Below are positions 22,452 to 33,788 of a DNA stretch of 64,000 nucleotides, in pieces (position 1 is the first letter of the stretch; each line of letters begins with the position of its first letter). The notes below the pieces were generated by a model. That model was given only the letters and a program-made list of their open reading frames with translations. It was not told the DNA's origin and did no database searches. The stretch is from NCBI GenBank assembly GCA_033002965.1, contig JAURVB010013503.1:1-64000 (forward strand), given 5' to 3'. The stretch comes from Piper betle (taxonomy: Eukaryota; Streptophyta; Magnoliopsida; Piperales; Piperaceae). A program made the position numbers and the translations under genes.

Positions 22452-23911
22452 TTGATGAGTAGGGCTGTTAAATGAGTGAGCGAGCCGAACTCACCTTGTG
22501 TTTGAACTCAACTTAAATAGCTCAAAGTTTATTCGAACTGTACTTGTGATTGAACGAGTTTTGAGCATGTATGCTTGAAATTGACTCGAACATTTCTCAT
22601 ATTATTCAAATTCGACTCAAGCTCAAATACACTTAAACTATTAAATTCTAAGAGCTCGCTCGAAATCAGCTCGCTTGTGAGCTCGAAACAAGGTCATTTA
22701 TAAGCTCAAAAATAGATTGTTTTGGAGAAAAATATACATTGATAAAGATTAAAAATTAACAAAATAATCTATCAACAAAATAGTCTCTCGTAATCACAAT
22801 TCTAATGGCTTTTTGGCAATTGTTATCGGCGACGGCTATAGTCGGGATAGCGGTGGTATGGGGTAACGTTGGCACCGGCTTGGCGAGCTTTACACATCTA
22901 CAAGGTCAACAAGGTCGGTGGAGGAGCCAGCTCGCTAGAAAAAGGGCAAAACAGGGGCGGTCGGTGGTGAGGTGATGAGATTTGGCCAGGATGGGCGGTG
23001 TTGGGCTCTACTCCGATCGAGGAAGGTCGCGGTAGGGTCGATGACGTCAAGACGGCGACTGGATGGCGGCGGTGAAGGTCACCGTCAACGGGATCAGTGA
23101 CTAGAGTGTGGCATAGTCGTTGTGGCTTCATCGCGTTGTGGAGGCCAGGCGATAGCTAAACGGTGGGGGGAATGGTCGGCGTTGTTCTGACGGTGACCAG
23201 CGGTAGTGCGGCAATTTTTCAGCAACTGTTGCCAGCGGCGGCTACAGTTGGGATGGCGGTGGTATGGGTTACTATTAGCACTGGCTCAGCTAACCCGACA
23301 TGTCTACGACGTCGACAAGGTCGGTGGAGGAGGCAACTCGGCAAAAAAGGGCAAAACAGGGGCGATCAATGCTGGGGTGATGAGATCCAACCGAGATGGG
23401 TAGCGTTGGGCTCCACTCCAGTCAAGGAAAGTCGTGGGAAGGTCTACGATGTCGAGATAGCGATGGGATGGCAACGGCAATGGTTGCCATCGACGAGAGT
23501 GCTGCATGGTCAAGGCTGCTTCATCTCATTGCGGAGGCCGGGCGACAGCCGAACAGTAGGGGAATGGTCGACAATAAAAGTTGATTCGTCTCTGACTCGA
23601 GTAAAAAATAATAACTAACTCGTAATAAAATAAGAAAAATCTCATAAAATATAATACACATCATATCACCACAATAGCATATTATGTATATTATTATATT
23701 ATATTATCGAGTCGAGCTACGAGTCTAAGTTTGAGTTATAACCGAGTCGAGTCGAGTCGAGCACTGTTTTGTTAAAACTCAGCTCGTAAGATTCAAGTTC
23801 GAGTCGACTTCAAACTTGAGCATTTAAATGTTGAGTTACGAGTCGATTTGAACTAAATGCCAAATGCTCATGGGCTAGTTCGCCCAATTAATAACCCTAT
23901 TGATTGATAAG
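22452..23911. mobile_element. hAT-type element (1444 bp) in the glyoxalase exon
   Basis: The element spans 22460-23903 and is flanked by TTGATGAG (22452-22459) and TTGATAAG (23904-23911), 7 of 8 identical. The left end is TAGGGCTGTTAAATGAG; the right end, inverted, contains TAGGGTTATTAATTGGG, preceded by four extra bases. The subterminal parts are full of GAGCTCG/CTCGAA-type words, as in the MITE at 10128-10710. The centre (about 22810-23580) is GC-rich and holds two diverged tandem copies of about 400 bp. No transposase is recognisable. Confidence 0.85.
22810..23575. repeat. Internal tandem duplication (about 400 bp) inside the hAT element
   Basis: Copy 1 (about 22815-23175) and copy 2 (about 23220-23570) share, in order, GCGGTGGTATGGG, AAGGTCGGTGGAGGA, AAAGGGCAAAACAGGGGCG, GTTGGGCTC and GGGGAATGGTCG. 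Offsets drift from 406 to about 393 bp because of small indels. Neither copy has a convincing reading frame. Confidence 0.75.
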
Positions 23912-24070
23912 GACGGAGCCAAGAGCTTTCTCATAAAAAACAATGGACGCGTCCACAGACTTGCAAAGGCTAGAGACGTGGTTAAGTGCCATTGAAGGAG
24001 GAGATTCATCGCTATTTTCCATTTGAACTTCTCCGCCTCGCTCCATCGGCTTCTCCTTGTCGCCTTCCAT

Positions 24071-26583
24071 ATCCTGCAGCTCAATCGATCACCAATCAAT
24101 TCATTTGATACGAAGGAGCTCGCGCGCGCAGAGACCAAGAATAGATTAAGCACGAAGCTAAGTACAATTATTTTTTCTGGCAAGCATGCACATAGTAATT
24201 TAAGATTTACTCCACCCCGGTGAAGGAAACTTGGACACGAGAGAGAAGCCATGCACGCATGCATGTTGCTATAAGATGGGTCGACGCGTGTGTTCATGTC
24301 TTGACTACATGTCGAAACTCGGACGACGTTTAAGCCTCCTCCCCAGTCCCCTTGCTTGGGTATTGCCTCCACTTGATAAACAAGTGAAAAGGCCCCCTAT
24401 TCCAGCCTTTCTTTCGATCAAACGAAGGGTGGGCCATTAAACGCCTTGTCAAAGTCAGTCTAATATTTCTTCTTCTTTTTTATCTCAAAAAAGCACTCAT
24501 CCTGATATTTCAGACTGTGGGTACAGCTTATCAGCACTGTAAGGTCAGCTGCACCAAAACATAATTACTCACCTTCATGTAATCCTAAGTTTTATACACG
24601 AGATTTTCAATCAATCAGCCTATGGTAGGAAGTAAGTCTTTACGGTCCGTTGCTTGGGGAAAAAAGCCTTTACGGTCCGTTGGAAAAGAATTAAAAAGAA
24701 CAATGTATAAAGTTTTTCGTTGAAAAATATTAGTCAACAAGTAATAAAGTTTTTCAAGCTCCAAATGACGCAAAAAATACATTATATTTTATTAATTAAA
24801 ATTTATAAAAATTAATCATATTATAAATTTTAATCAAGATTTTCTCCTTTTTTGAATTTTATACAAAAAAATTGTAGAGATGAATGTTCAATAAACTATT
24901 TGGTGGAAATTTTAATTACATCTTATTAAAATATATATTAAAATGAATAATTTGTTTAGTAAAAAATCAACATTTTTATGTTTTATTATTATACTTTATA
25001 GATTTTTTATTTATTTCACTCTAATAAAACTGAGCCTTAAGTCCTATGTCTCGTATGTGTAGTAAAATGTGGCTGCTTGAGCTAGCCCTTCGAGTCCATT
25101 TTTTTAGCTGATCCTCTTTTACTAGAGATACAAACTGCGAACCGAATTCTATTATTAGGATTGTAAGTACCTTAATTTGGTTGTTTTTTATCTAAAAAGA
25201 AGAAAATTTTTCAAATAATAAAAATAAAAAACAAAAAAAATGATCCTGCAAACCTATTAGCGGCTATGCTAATAGTTAATATCTACTCCCGCTTTAAAGT
25301 AATTTTTTGTTCTTATTCATGAGCTTTATATTGTTTGCGTAAAGATAACACTACAGTAAGACGAAAAGAGCGCAGCCGAATGACTAATAATATTTCTATT
25401 GTTTCTTACTGGTATGGACACCAGTATTCATTCCAAGGGAGGAAATAAATGATGAAATGATGCAATTGAAGAAACTGTTTTGCTTTGTTTTTTTTGTTTT
25501 TTGTCAAAGCAAACTGCTTTTGAAGCTCAAGAACTGGCCGTAGGTTCTTTTGCTTTTACCATCTGGATCCGCACTTCATCACCCTTTACATTTTGGGAAT
25601 GCATGTATCTAGTTTTTTTCTCGAAATTGATTTGATTAAATTAAATGTCTGCATTTCCTTCTCAACAATTCCTCCTGGCAAGGAAGTCTTGATAAAGTCT
25701 ATTCCTGATTCTATTTCTAGGAGAAAAATAAATTAAATGATTTTTGAAATTTGTCAAAATTGTGTTGGCCAAGCTGTTGTTTATACTTTGGCCACCACGT
25801 ATTTCAAGTTGATTGGCATCATGTAAGTGACAAAATAATTTGGATGTCTGTCAATTTTTTTCTTTAGAGCATTGTGTGTGTAACTCCTTCATTTGGATCT
25901 TCATTTTCGTCACTCCATCTCGATTTTATGTTATTTGCAAAGCTCTCAACCAACCGAGAGCCAACATCGAATTGGACCAACTTGCTTGGGCTCCTTAATA
26001 AACAGGCTGAGCCCTAACTAATTTGCACCCTGCTAGCTCAGCTCAGATTTATTACTTATAATATAATAAGTAATTTTTACTTTTAGTAATATATTCACCA
26101 CGAATGAGCCAAAGATGCTGTTTAACACATGCTTGTTTTTTAATGTTTTTGAGGTGTTAATTAAGATGGATGGTTCAAGCCCAAAACTATCCCGTCCAAG
26201 CCCATTCTTAGCTTGAGCTAGAAAAGCCTTGGTCGGCCTCTTTACTCCAATCGAGCATAGCCATAGCTTCGATTTTTCGAGATCTTGAGCAGGCAAATTA
26301 TGGAATTTCATTAGCTTTACATATTCTTTGTATTTTCTCGTTTTTTATATATTCCTTCTTTGTCTCAAGAAGATTTGCCTGTGTTTTTAGCCACACCCAC
26401 TTACCCGCACTCGTAATCGATTTGGTATTAGGAACACCTTTTTTGGACGCACTTATGCACACACAGAAGGGAATGGAGGGTAAAATGGAGATTATATGTT
26501 CATCTTCATTACTTCCAGTGCGTCTCTAAATGCCACTAAGATGGGCATTCCCAATGTCAGTCCTCGTAGTTACATTTGTTGTT
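24071..26583. other. 5' flank of the glyoxalase pseudogene, then AT-rich intergenic DNA
   Basis: The first 100 bp upstream of 24070 contain GCGCGCGC (24120-24128) and may be old promoter or leader sequence. From about 24440 to 26580 I see no gene, no complete mobile element and no RNA gene. The short frame at 26033-26311 (-) is not recognisable. Confidence 0.4.
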
Positions 26584-26701
26584 TGTAGAGATCTGTTTGT
26601 TACCGAATGTGCTAATTACAGTTGGAGGAAATGACTGGAGGAATACGGTAAGAAGAGGACAAAAAGTTGTAGAGATCTGTTTGTTACCGAATGTGCTAAT
26701 T
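26584..26701. repeat. 34-bp perfect direct repeat
   Basis: The word starting TGTAGAGATCTGTTTG and ending GTGCTAATT occurs at 26584-26617 and 26668-26701, spaced 84 bp. The flanks differ, so this is a pair of direct repeats rather than a tandem array. Confidence 0.9.
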
Positions 26702-29700
26702 GTTGATGAGAGTAATTTTAACTCTTATATGTCTATTATCCAAAAAGTTTTAAGGGTTCCTAGTAATTTCTTTGATTACAGTGGAAACTCTCAATCATGC
26801 CTCCGAATAGTAAGAGTAACCGAACCTTGCTAAATCTGTATTTGGTTGTGTGTTTTTGTTTTCTTTGTTCTACTCCACGTTTCTTACGATTTTCGTAATT
26901 ATAACATTATTATTTAGTCCAACCTTAGCGAGTTGGTTAGGCGTGGGCACTGTTTAACTGAGGACCAAAAGCCATTTCTTGTATTAAGACAGTAATAATC
27001 CAGTGACCTAAAAAATTTTGCAACGAATAAATTTTAGAAGCGCCAGTTGATAGGATGCCCGTCCAGTCTATCTACTTACACGTACCCCACCATGGTTTGG
27101 CGATATTTCAGCAACATGTCTTCATCATCAGAAAAAGGTAAACCAGTGCAGTGCAGCTCTCCAAAGCTTCCACAAAAATACCAACTGAACAAAATCACAA
27201 CTTATCAAGAATGCAGGATTTGTGGGTCAGGCGTCCACAGAAATTTGGCACGCCTCCAAAAGTTGAAGTTTAGCAGCTAAACCATTTAAGGCACCAAAAT
27301 CTGAGAACACAATGACCTACTTGCACTGCCTAGAACAAACACTCTCGCTGCCAATGTCTGCCTTTAATTCGTTGCAGGCCTAAACAATAACAGTGCCTGT
27401 AGCAACAGCAATTACACAGACTCCTTTGAAATCCCAGTCCAATAATGCCACTGAACAACTTCTTCCCCGCTTTATAAACAAGATCAATGGGGCCGTGATG
27501 TCAAACCCAGTTCGCAGAGAATCGCAGTTTTTCTGACATCATGACATGCCGTTTTCAGAAACAGCAACGCAGACCATGCGCTTACAAGGAAAGTTGGAGG
27601 ACGAGCGCCGCAGGGCACGCCAACATTCGAAGCTATACTTGTAAGTTGTAAGAAAGCAGCTCGGAGTTCAGACATCAATCACCCCTAATACTGAACAACA
27701 CCAAGCATCCAGAAAGTTGCATACATGCCAATGTGTGCAACAAGGAAACAAACAAATGGTAGAAAGAAAGAACGCAATCATGCATATGCTTCTATTAACA
27801 GTCCTACATACCAGGCCCCAGCCATTCCAAGCCATTACGTACGGACATCTTTTTAAATCCGGTAGATAATTATTCTGATGATAAAGGGTCAGCATTGGCC
27901 CATGGAATCAATGAGTAGCCAGCCACACTGCTAAGGAGCGAGTCAATGTCCAATATATTCATATAAACATATATATGTTTAAGAAGCTAATTTGATCACT
28001 CTGAGAATTTGAAGAGAGACAAAGCAGATTGCAGAGAGAATCAATCTTGGCATGGAGCACACAGTAGGGCTAATTGCTTTCTGCATGCAAAGGTTGGAGG
28101 CGCCGAAAAGAGGGCAGCGGTAAACAATGGAGTATCGTCCAAAGTGATCATACCCCACATGGAAAGAGATTCCAGACGTGATTTGCAAATTGCTATAAAG
28201 CGGCCGCAAAATGTCACAAAGAGCTATCATTCATTCTTGTCACAATTATAGCAGAATATATCATACACAAAAAATCCAGATGAGACGAACAACAATTTTA
28301 ACAGTATCCCTTCGGACGATGATCAGATTGAGTTAACGTGACGACTAATGCACAATATTGCCAAATAAGCATATCATAATGTCTTCATCTTGAGTGCCAC
28401 AAAAGAAGCGTGTGCTATGATGAGATGGTAAATATTTTGGTTCAAATGTATCATATGCTCGCAACTTTAATCGCCGCCCTGGAAAGATCGAAGCGACACA
28501 AAAACTTAGAAATCCAAGATACTTTACACCTACCTTGTGACGATTGAGCACTAAAAATCTGCTGCAAATTCATTGCTCATACATCAAAACTTTCACGGCT
28601 GTTTAATTTGTTCTTCCATCAAGACAGACAGACCTTCGCGACGGCGAGACTAGAAACAGCTCCTTTGCAATATATATGTCTCATATTTTGAGACTATACA
28701 ACTATTTTACCTTCACATGATAAGGTAGTGTTTTAAAAACCTAATTAATCACCACGTCCAAATATTTGGAATGAAATAACTTGCACATCAATAACAAATA
28801 AGAATAGTATATTCAAGAACATTATTGATAGCAACTTTTTAAAATGAGAAAAAAGCACCTCAAGATACAGCCAACGGCCTATTTCACATCATAATTAACC
28901 ATAGAAACTTAGCTGAAACTCTTGTTTCATGGAAAAAATCATAAACATTTCAAACTTGCCAATGAATAAAAAACTAAAATAAATAGTGCCTAATGAAAAA
29001 CCAACATGAATTACTAACTTGTGCAATCAAGTGATATACACCTAGACATAAAAGCTAAAATAATTAGTATATCAAGATGTGCATACAATTTTATCACGAG
29101 TAAAACAAATCACCTCCATCAATCCACAATTATTTTTATAACACAAATCAGCTCCAAATCCTATTAGCTGCAGAAAAGTCACCGAAACAAAATGATTGAA
29201 ATGCAAGTAGATATGAGTGTGCACGACAAGTGTTGAAGTTTAAGACAATTCACAAACCTTCAAAAGAAATCAGAGTTGTCTTAAAAAGCATACTTTTACA
29301 TCAGCATATCCTGCTGAAAGTCACATGTAATTAACCAATCGGTAAACTTTTGATGTTGGAATCTAGTAAGAAAAAAAGGTGAAATACAACTATATTGCAA
29401 ACCTTGGAAATTTTAAAAATAGCTCACTCACTTACAGTACTGTATATACGTAATCACACTTAATCCATTGCGTTTTGAAGCAAAGTCCATGTATATTGAC
29501 TGTAGATAATAAAATTCCTGTTAAGCGTGTATTTGTCTATTACATGTTCCATTATGAGTTAAACATAAACTAGTGTAATATCAGTCTCCATCACTGATCT
29601 AAGATAAATGACTCTGAAGTCAGTTAATTTGGAGTCAAGTTCAAGTTCAACTCCAAACAATAGAGTTGAGTCTAAGTCACAAGTTCATGAACTAAACTAC

Positions 29701-31412
29701 GTGCATGTCTAGATCAATACTTCAATCCCACTGCAATCAGAAATATAATATTTCCTTGAAACATTAGATTTACTAGATAGTTTTTATGCAGGTCAATGTA
29801 TGCCTCTAAAAAATGGAAGACCTGGCATGCATTTTCCAACTGCCAAACAGTTCCAATTATACTGATTGTTCTTAAACCCAATAAAATGATGCAAGCAGAA
29901 CTTCCGACTATGGCAATAATTAGAACCTAAAGAGTATTGATTAAGAAAAGGTTCATTCCCAGTCCAGAACCTTGAGGAGATACAAAAGATTATATCATAC
30001 CAAACAAAAATCTAGACGACAAAAAATAACATTTGCACCAGCAATTTATGAAGCCACAGGTAGTTACAACCAAAGCCGCAGGTTAATTTCCAAATTGCAT
30101 GGTCCAGTTATATTACCTCGCATAACAAGCTGTTTTATTTAAAAAACGTTTCAAACCTGCTAGAAAATTATAAACCAGGATGAATAGAATTAATGCCCCA
30201 TGATTAGAGCTGATTAAAATGCATGACAAATCAGTAGAATTGAAAGCATGACTAAATAAGAAACTTGCAGTAGAAAAGAACACTCAAAGAGTAGGGCATT
30301 AGTTGGGCTTGACCAATCAACAGGTAAATGATCTTGAGAGCGATGCATTCAATCTAAAGACAACATAAGTGCACATACAATTACTATAAATTTAATTAAC
30401 TAAAAATAAATATTTATTTTATCTTGCTTACCACATATTAACCATAGGAGGATCATTAATCACTGCATGAAGGTCGGGTAGACAGCTGGATGGCAACTGA
30501 GAAAGAAGTGCATAAACCTTGATGATCTAAATTAATTAAATTTGATCAAGTAATAGTAAATGGAAGCCATCACAACATAGACTGTCTTAATTATTAGCTA
30601 GCTAGCTAGCTAGCTAGGTTAAACGTAGAATAAGAAACTAAAATAATAGTCCAACTCGGTTGCATTAAATGATGATAGCTATTAAAAAAAAAAGACGAGG
30701 AAAAGTAAAACGACAACAGAAAACCATGCGTATTAATAGGATGAAGCTGATACTTAAGTCGATCATACAGCTAATAACAAGCAGTTTTGCTTAAGTAGAT
30801 GGATTAAGTAGTGGGTTCCCAAGGAAGATAGATGAACAGAAGAGGGGAAATATCCAACCCTTGCAAAAGCAGACAGCAGTATCTTAAGCAAATCAACGTT
30901 CCCATCACATCATTGGCGGTGCTACATTAGGAAAAATGATCAGGTAAACCGTCCACAACAGTAACATCTACAGGAAAAGGAGAAAGCCGTGCACACAACA
31001 CAAAACAAACTCATTTTTGTGTGGCAAAAAATGACATCAAGCGCGATCATTCCCTTCAAAAAACCTAAGAAACGGCAAGAGGATTGTCCCTTACACCAGA
31101 TTAAAAGACGAAGAACCAAAGAAACCTCCAACGTGATGCAGCTAGATCGACAAGACATGACAGCACATAATTGAGAAAGAGAGAAAAGCGATGACAAAGC
31201 AACTCATCAAAGTTCAAATGCAATTTTTTCTTTTAGAAGCTAAAACAAGCAATGAATACATAGAAAAAGCTTATTTAACGCGAATGATCACGCGAGCAAA
31301 TCAGATAAAATAAGATATACGTTGTTAAGGCGACAATCACATACAATTCATAGAGAGCTAATACCATTTAGGAAGGGGTTGTGTTGAGTAGAGTCCCCTA
31401 TCAACTTTGGTC
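26702..31412. other. No gene; downstream region of the LRP1-like gene
   Basis: The part at 27040-28560 has more balanced composition than the flanks and reads like transcribed untranslated sequence on the minus strand. It could belong to a long 3' untranslated region or a non-coding RNA, but there is no splice or poly(A) evidence. The rest is AT-rich. A (GCTA)5 simple repeat lies at 30597-30616. Confidence 0.35.
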
Positions 31413-32530
31413 TCAATTTATTGGATTACCAAAGCTCGATCCACCACCGTCACCGCCACCCAGCAGCAGTCCCGGCGGCGCCGAGGCGGCGTAGACATCC
31501 GACGGGTCGATCACCGGCGACGAAGAGGAACCGCCGGCAGTGGCTCTTGTGTCGCGAGTAGCACCACCAAGGTGGAGGTCAGAGAGGTTGGGCATCGCCT
31601 CCCCTTTACTATCAACACCTTGATCATATAAAAACCCTTTGAACACATGCCCACCGATCTTCACCACTGCTTGGTAAGCATACTCGCCCTCGCCATCGTC
31701 GATGGCCGTCACTCTCACGCACTTGAACACCGCCGGCGCCCTCACTTGCCCAGGCAAGCTCTCTCGAAAGCTCGCATCTATCAGTCATCAACCCAACAGA
31801 AACCATGCAAATATACAAGAAAAATTAAGATCATATGCTCTAACTTAATTATAAATGGCCTATAGGGGAAACATGGTTGGATTGAATTTGCAGTTGGCAC
31901 CTTGGTGGCTCGAGCCACTATCGAAGCTACGAGGGGGAGTGGTGTTGGAGGTGGAGGTGTGGGAGGTGGTGGTGTTCGAGGAGACGAGGCGGGGCTTCTT
32001 CGTGGTGGAGGTGGAGGCGGAGGCGGAGGAGCCAGCGCCGGCGCCAGCGGCATGGACTTGACGTTCGCGGCGGCGGGCGGCGGGGACCCAAGTGCTCTTG
32101 ACGTGGGTGGAGCACTCGAAGCCGCGACTCTTGCAGCAGGTCCTGCACCGTCGGTGGCTGCAGTCCTTCTTCGCTTGGTTGCCGCAGTCTTGGCAGGTGG
32201 TCGCCCCCGACGACGCCCCGATTCCGGCGACGGCAGCGGTGGTGGGGGAGGGGTTGGCGAAAATTCGGTCGAGAGAAGGATCGATCGGCGCCGGCTTTTG
32301 AGGTAGCTCGGCGAGAAGTGGAGCTGCTGTTGTTGGTGTTGGTGGGTGGCCGAGTCGTGTGACGGCCAGAAGTGGATGGGAGCGGCGGCGGCGGGGAGGC
32401 CGCGGTGGCCGCCGCCTCCTCCGTGGTGGCCGCCGCCGCCACCGCCGCCGTGGTGTTCGTCCTGCACGGTGAGGAGAGGGATGATGGTGTGATCGGGGAG
32501 GAGGCCTACCATGCCCATCCCCATCCCCAT
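31413..32530 (-). CDS. LRP1: LRP1/SHI-RELATED SEQUENCE transcription factor (RING-like zinc finger)
   Basis: Exon 1 ends at 31901 (CAAG|GTGCC) and exon 2 is 31777-31413; the intron is 123 bp and the joining codon is Asp. Exon 1 carries the diagnostic RING-like zinc finger [20 protein letters not shown] continuing to [11 protein letters not shown], then [15 protein letters not shown]. Exon 2 carries the family-specific IGGH region ([31 protein letters not shown]). SRS proteins are nuclear activators of auxin-synthesis genes in organ and lateral-root development. The chosen start at 32530 ([11 protein letters not shown], then IIPLL) matches the LRP1 N-terminus. That frame is lost at 32296-32299, where a run of four A (minus strand) would need one more to reach the zinc-finger frame. 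Upstream of 32530, coding-like words continue to about 32726 but without any ATG. Either the gene has 1-bp indels or the assembly does. Confidence 0.8.
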
Positions 32531-32740
32531 ATCGGTAGGGAGGCCGTAGTTGAGAGCAGGGCGGGGACGGCCGGCCAAATATGGCCGGCGCCGCCGCCGG
32601 AGCTGGCTTCGGCGGGGGTCTGGCATTGAAGCCGAGGGAGAGGTCGTTGGCGGTCGACGAAGACGCCACCCAGTCTGCAAAAGCTCCGGAATCGGAGGAC
32701 GACAACCTCCTATTCGCCGTAGCCACAACTTGGTTTGCAA

Positions 32741-33747
32741 AGATTTGAGATATAGCTGCCCCTCAAAATCACACTTTTCGTCTTCTCACACTCCCAATGG
32801 TTTGCAAAGAGGTTGGAACGAAAGTGGGAAGGATGGGCGAAGTCTGAAATTCTCTAGCAGAGAGATCTCCTCTAGCTTCCCTTCCCCGCCTTGTCTGTCT
32901 TTCTTCTTCTATTCACACTGCTACTTTTGCAGAGCTGCTCTGCTGTGGCTGTTGGGCAGCAGAAAAGAAGGTCAGGGATTGATGTTGATGACTTGATACA
33001 GGCTTCTTCTTCTCCTTCCCCCAAACTCAACGTCGTCGACAGAATCTGAACGTAGGAAGTAGTATGTATAGTAGCCCTCTACATCCCAATCCAAACTCTA
33101 CCCTATGTTTAACTCACTTGACAAAACTTTCCATCTTTCGCCCCTGTCGCCGTTGTAGCTCAGTGTTAGTATGACACAAAACACGCTCACTGCTAGCTTC
33201 TCGCTTTCCTCTCGGCAATAATGGTATATGAGAAGCCCAGAGAAGGAAGCTTATCTTGGCTTCTCTCCTTCCTTCCTTCCCTATATAATAATCATCATCA
33301 ATCTCCCACTCTATATATCGTTAGATTACTTTTGTTGGGTTCCAGCAAAAGTCCTTCTCGAGAAGATTAGCCACACCCAAAATTCTAGACGAGTATATAG
33401 TAGTAGTTTTCCTTTTCTTAAAAAAAATCTACGGGCATAATGAAAGGGTGGTAGATGATCAATTTCTAGTGGGGGAAAAGGGGGCACGTGAATGAGAGGC
33501 CATGAGTGATTGAGCAGCAAAAAATTATTTATTTTATTAATAACTTTCTTTTATTTTCTCCTCTGTCGCTCTCGCTCGATCTGCACACTTGCCACAGGTT
33601 CATTCACCTTCTACCGCAGGGGACATAAAGATGGCAGATGGAGTTTTCGCTTTTCCCTACTCCATAAAGATCAACACTGTGCTTCAACACCGGCCTTCTG
33701 TCCGAGCCAATAAACTATCAATGAGCTCTTGTTAGTTAGCAATAATC

Positions 33748-33788
<41 letters not shown>

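Larger units (their letters stand above)
21827..24070 (-). pseudogene. Glyoxalase I-like (VOC superfamily) gene, disrupted by a hAT insertion
   Basis: Coding parts on the minus strand are exon 1 (24070-23904, continued at 22459-22419 beyond the insertion), exon 2 (22303-22190) and exon 3 (22084-21827). Exon 1 encodes MALNHVSSLCKSVDASIVFY, the typical start of the VOC fold. Exon 2 encodes LFKYGFGIHLL and NPMDNHISLQ; exon 3 encodes QLSFNDPDGFMIEIC with the conserved Glu metal ligand. Relatives are one-domain, metal-dependent glyoxalase/dioxygenase-fold plant proteins of about 180 residues. Four lesions are seen: the 1.44-kb hAT element in exon 1; the exon 1 donor reads TTTG|GA instead of GT; exon 2 contains a run of 13 A (22256-22268) that shifts the frame; and the reading frame stops inside the transposon. 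With the transposon removed, exon 1 continues in frame (VLIKCPEVFNFDSVW). Confidence 0.85.

Noticed and set aside
30597..30616. (GCTA)5 as a regulatory palindrome
   Set aside because: It is a simple tetranucleotide repeat; every such repeat is self-complementary.
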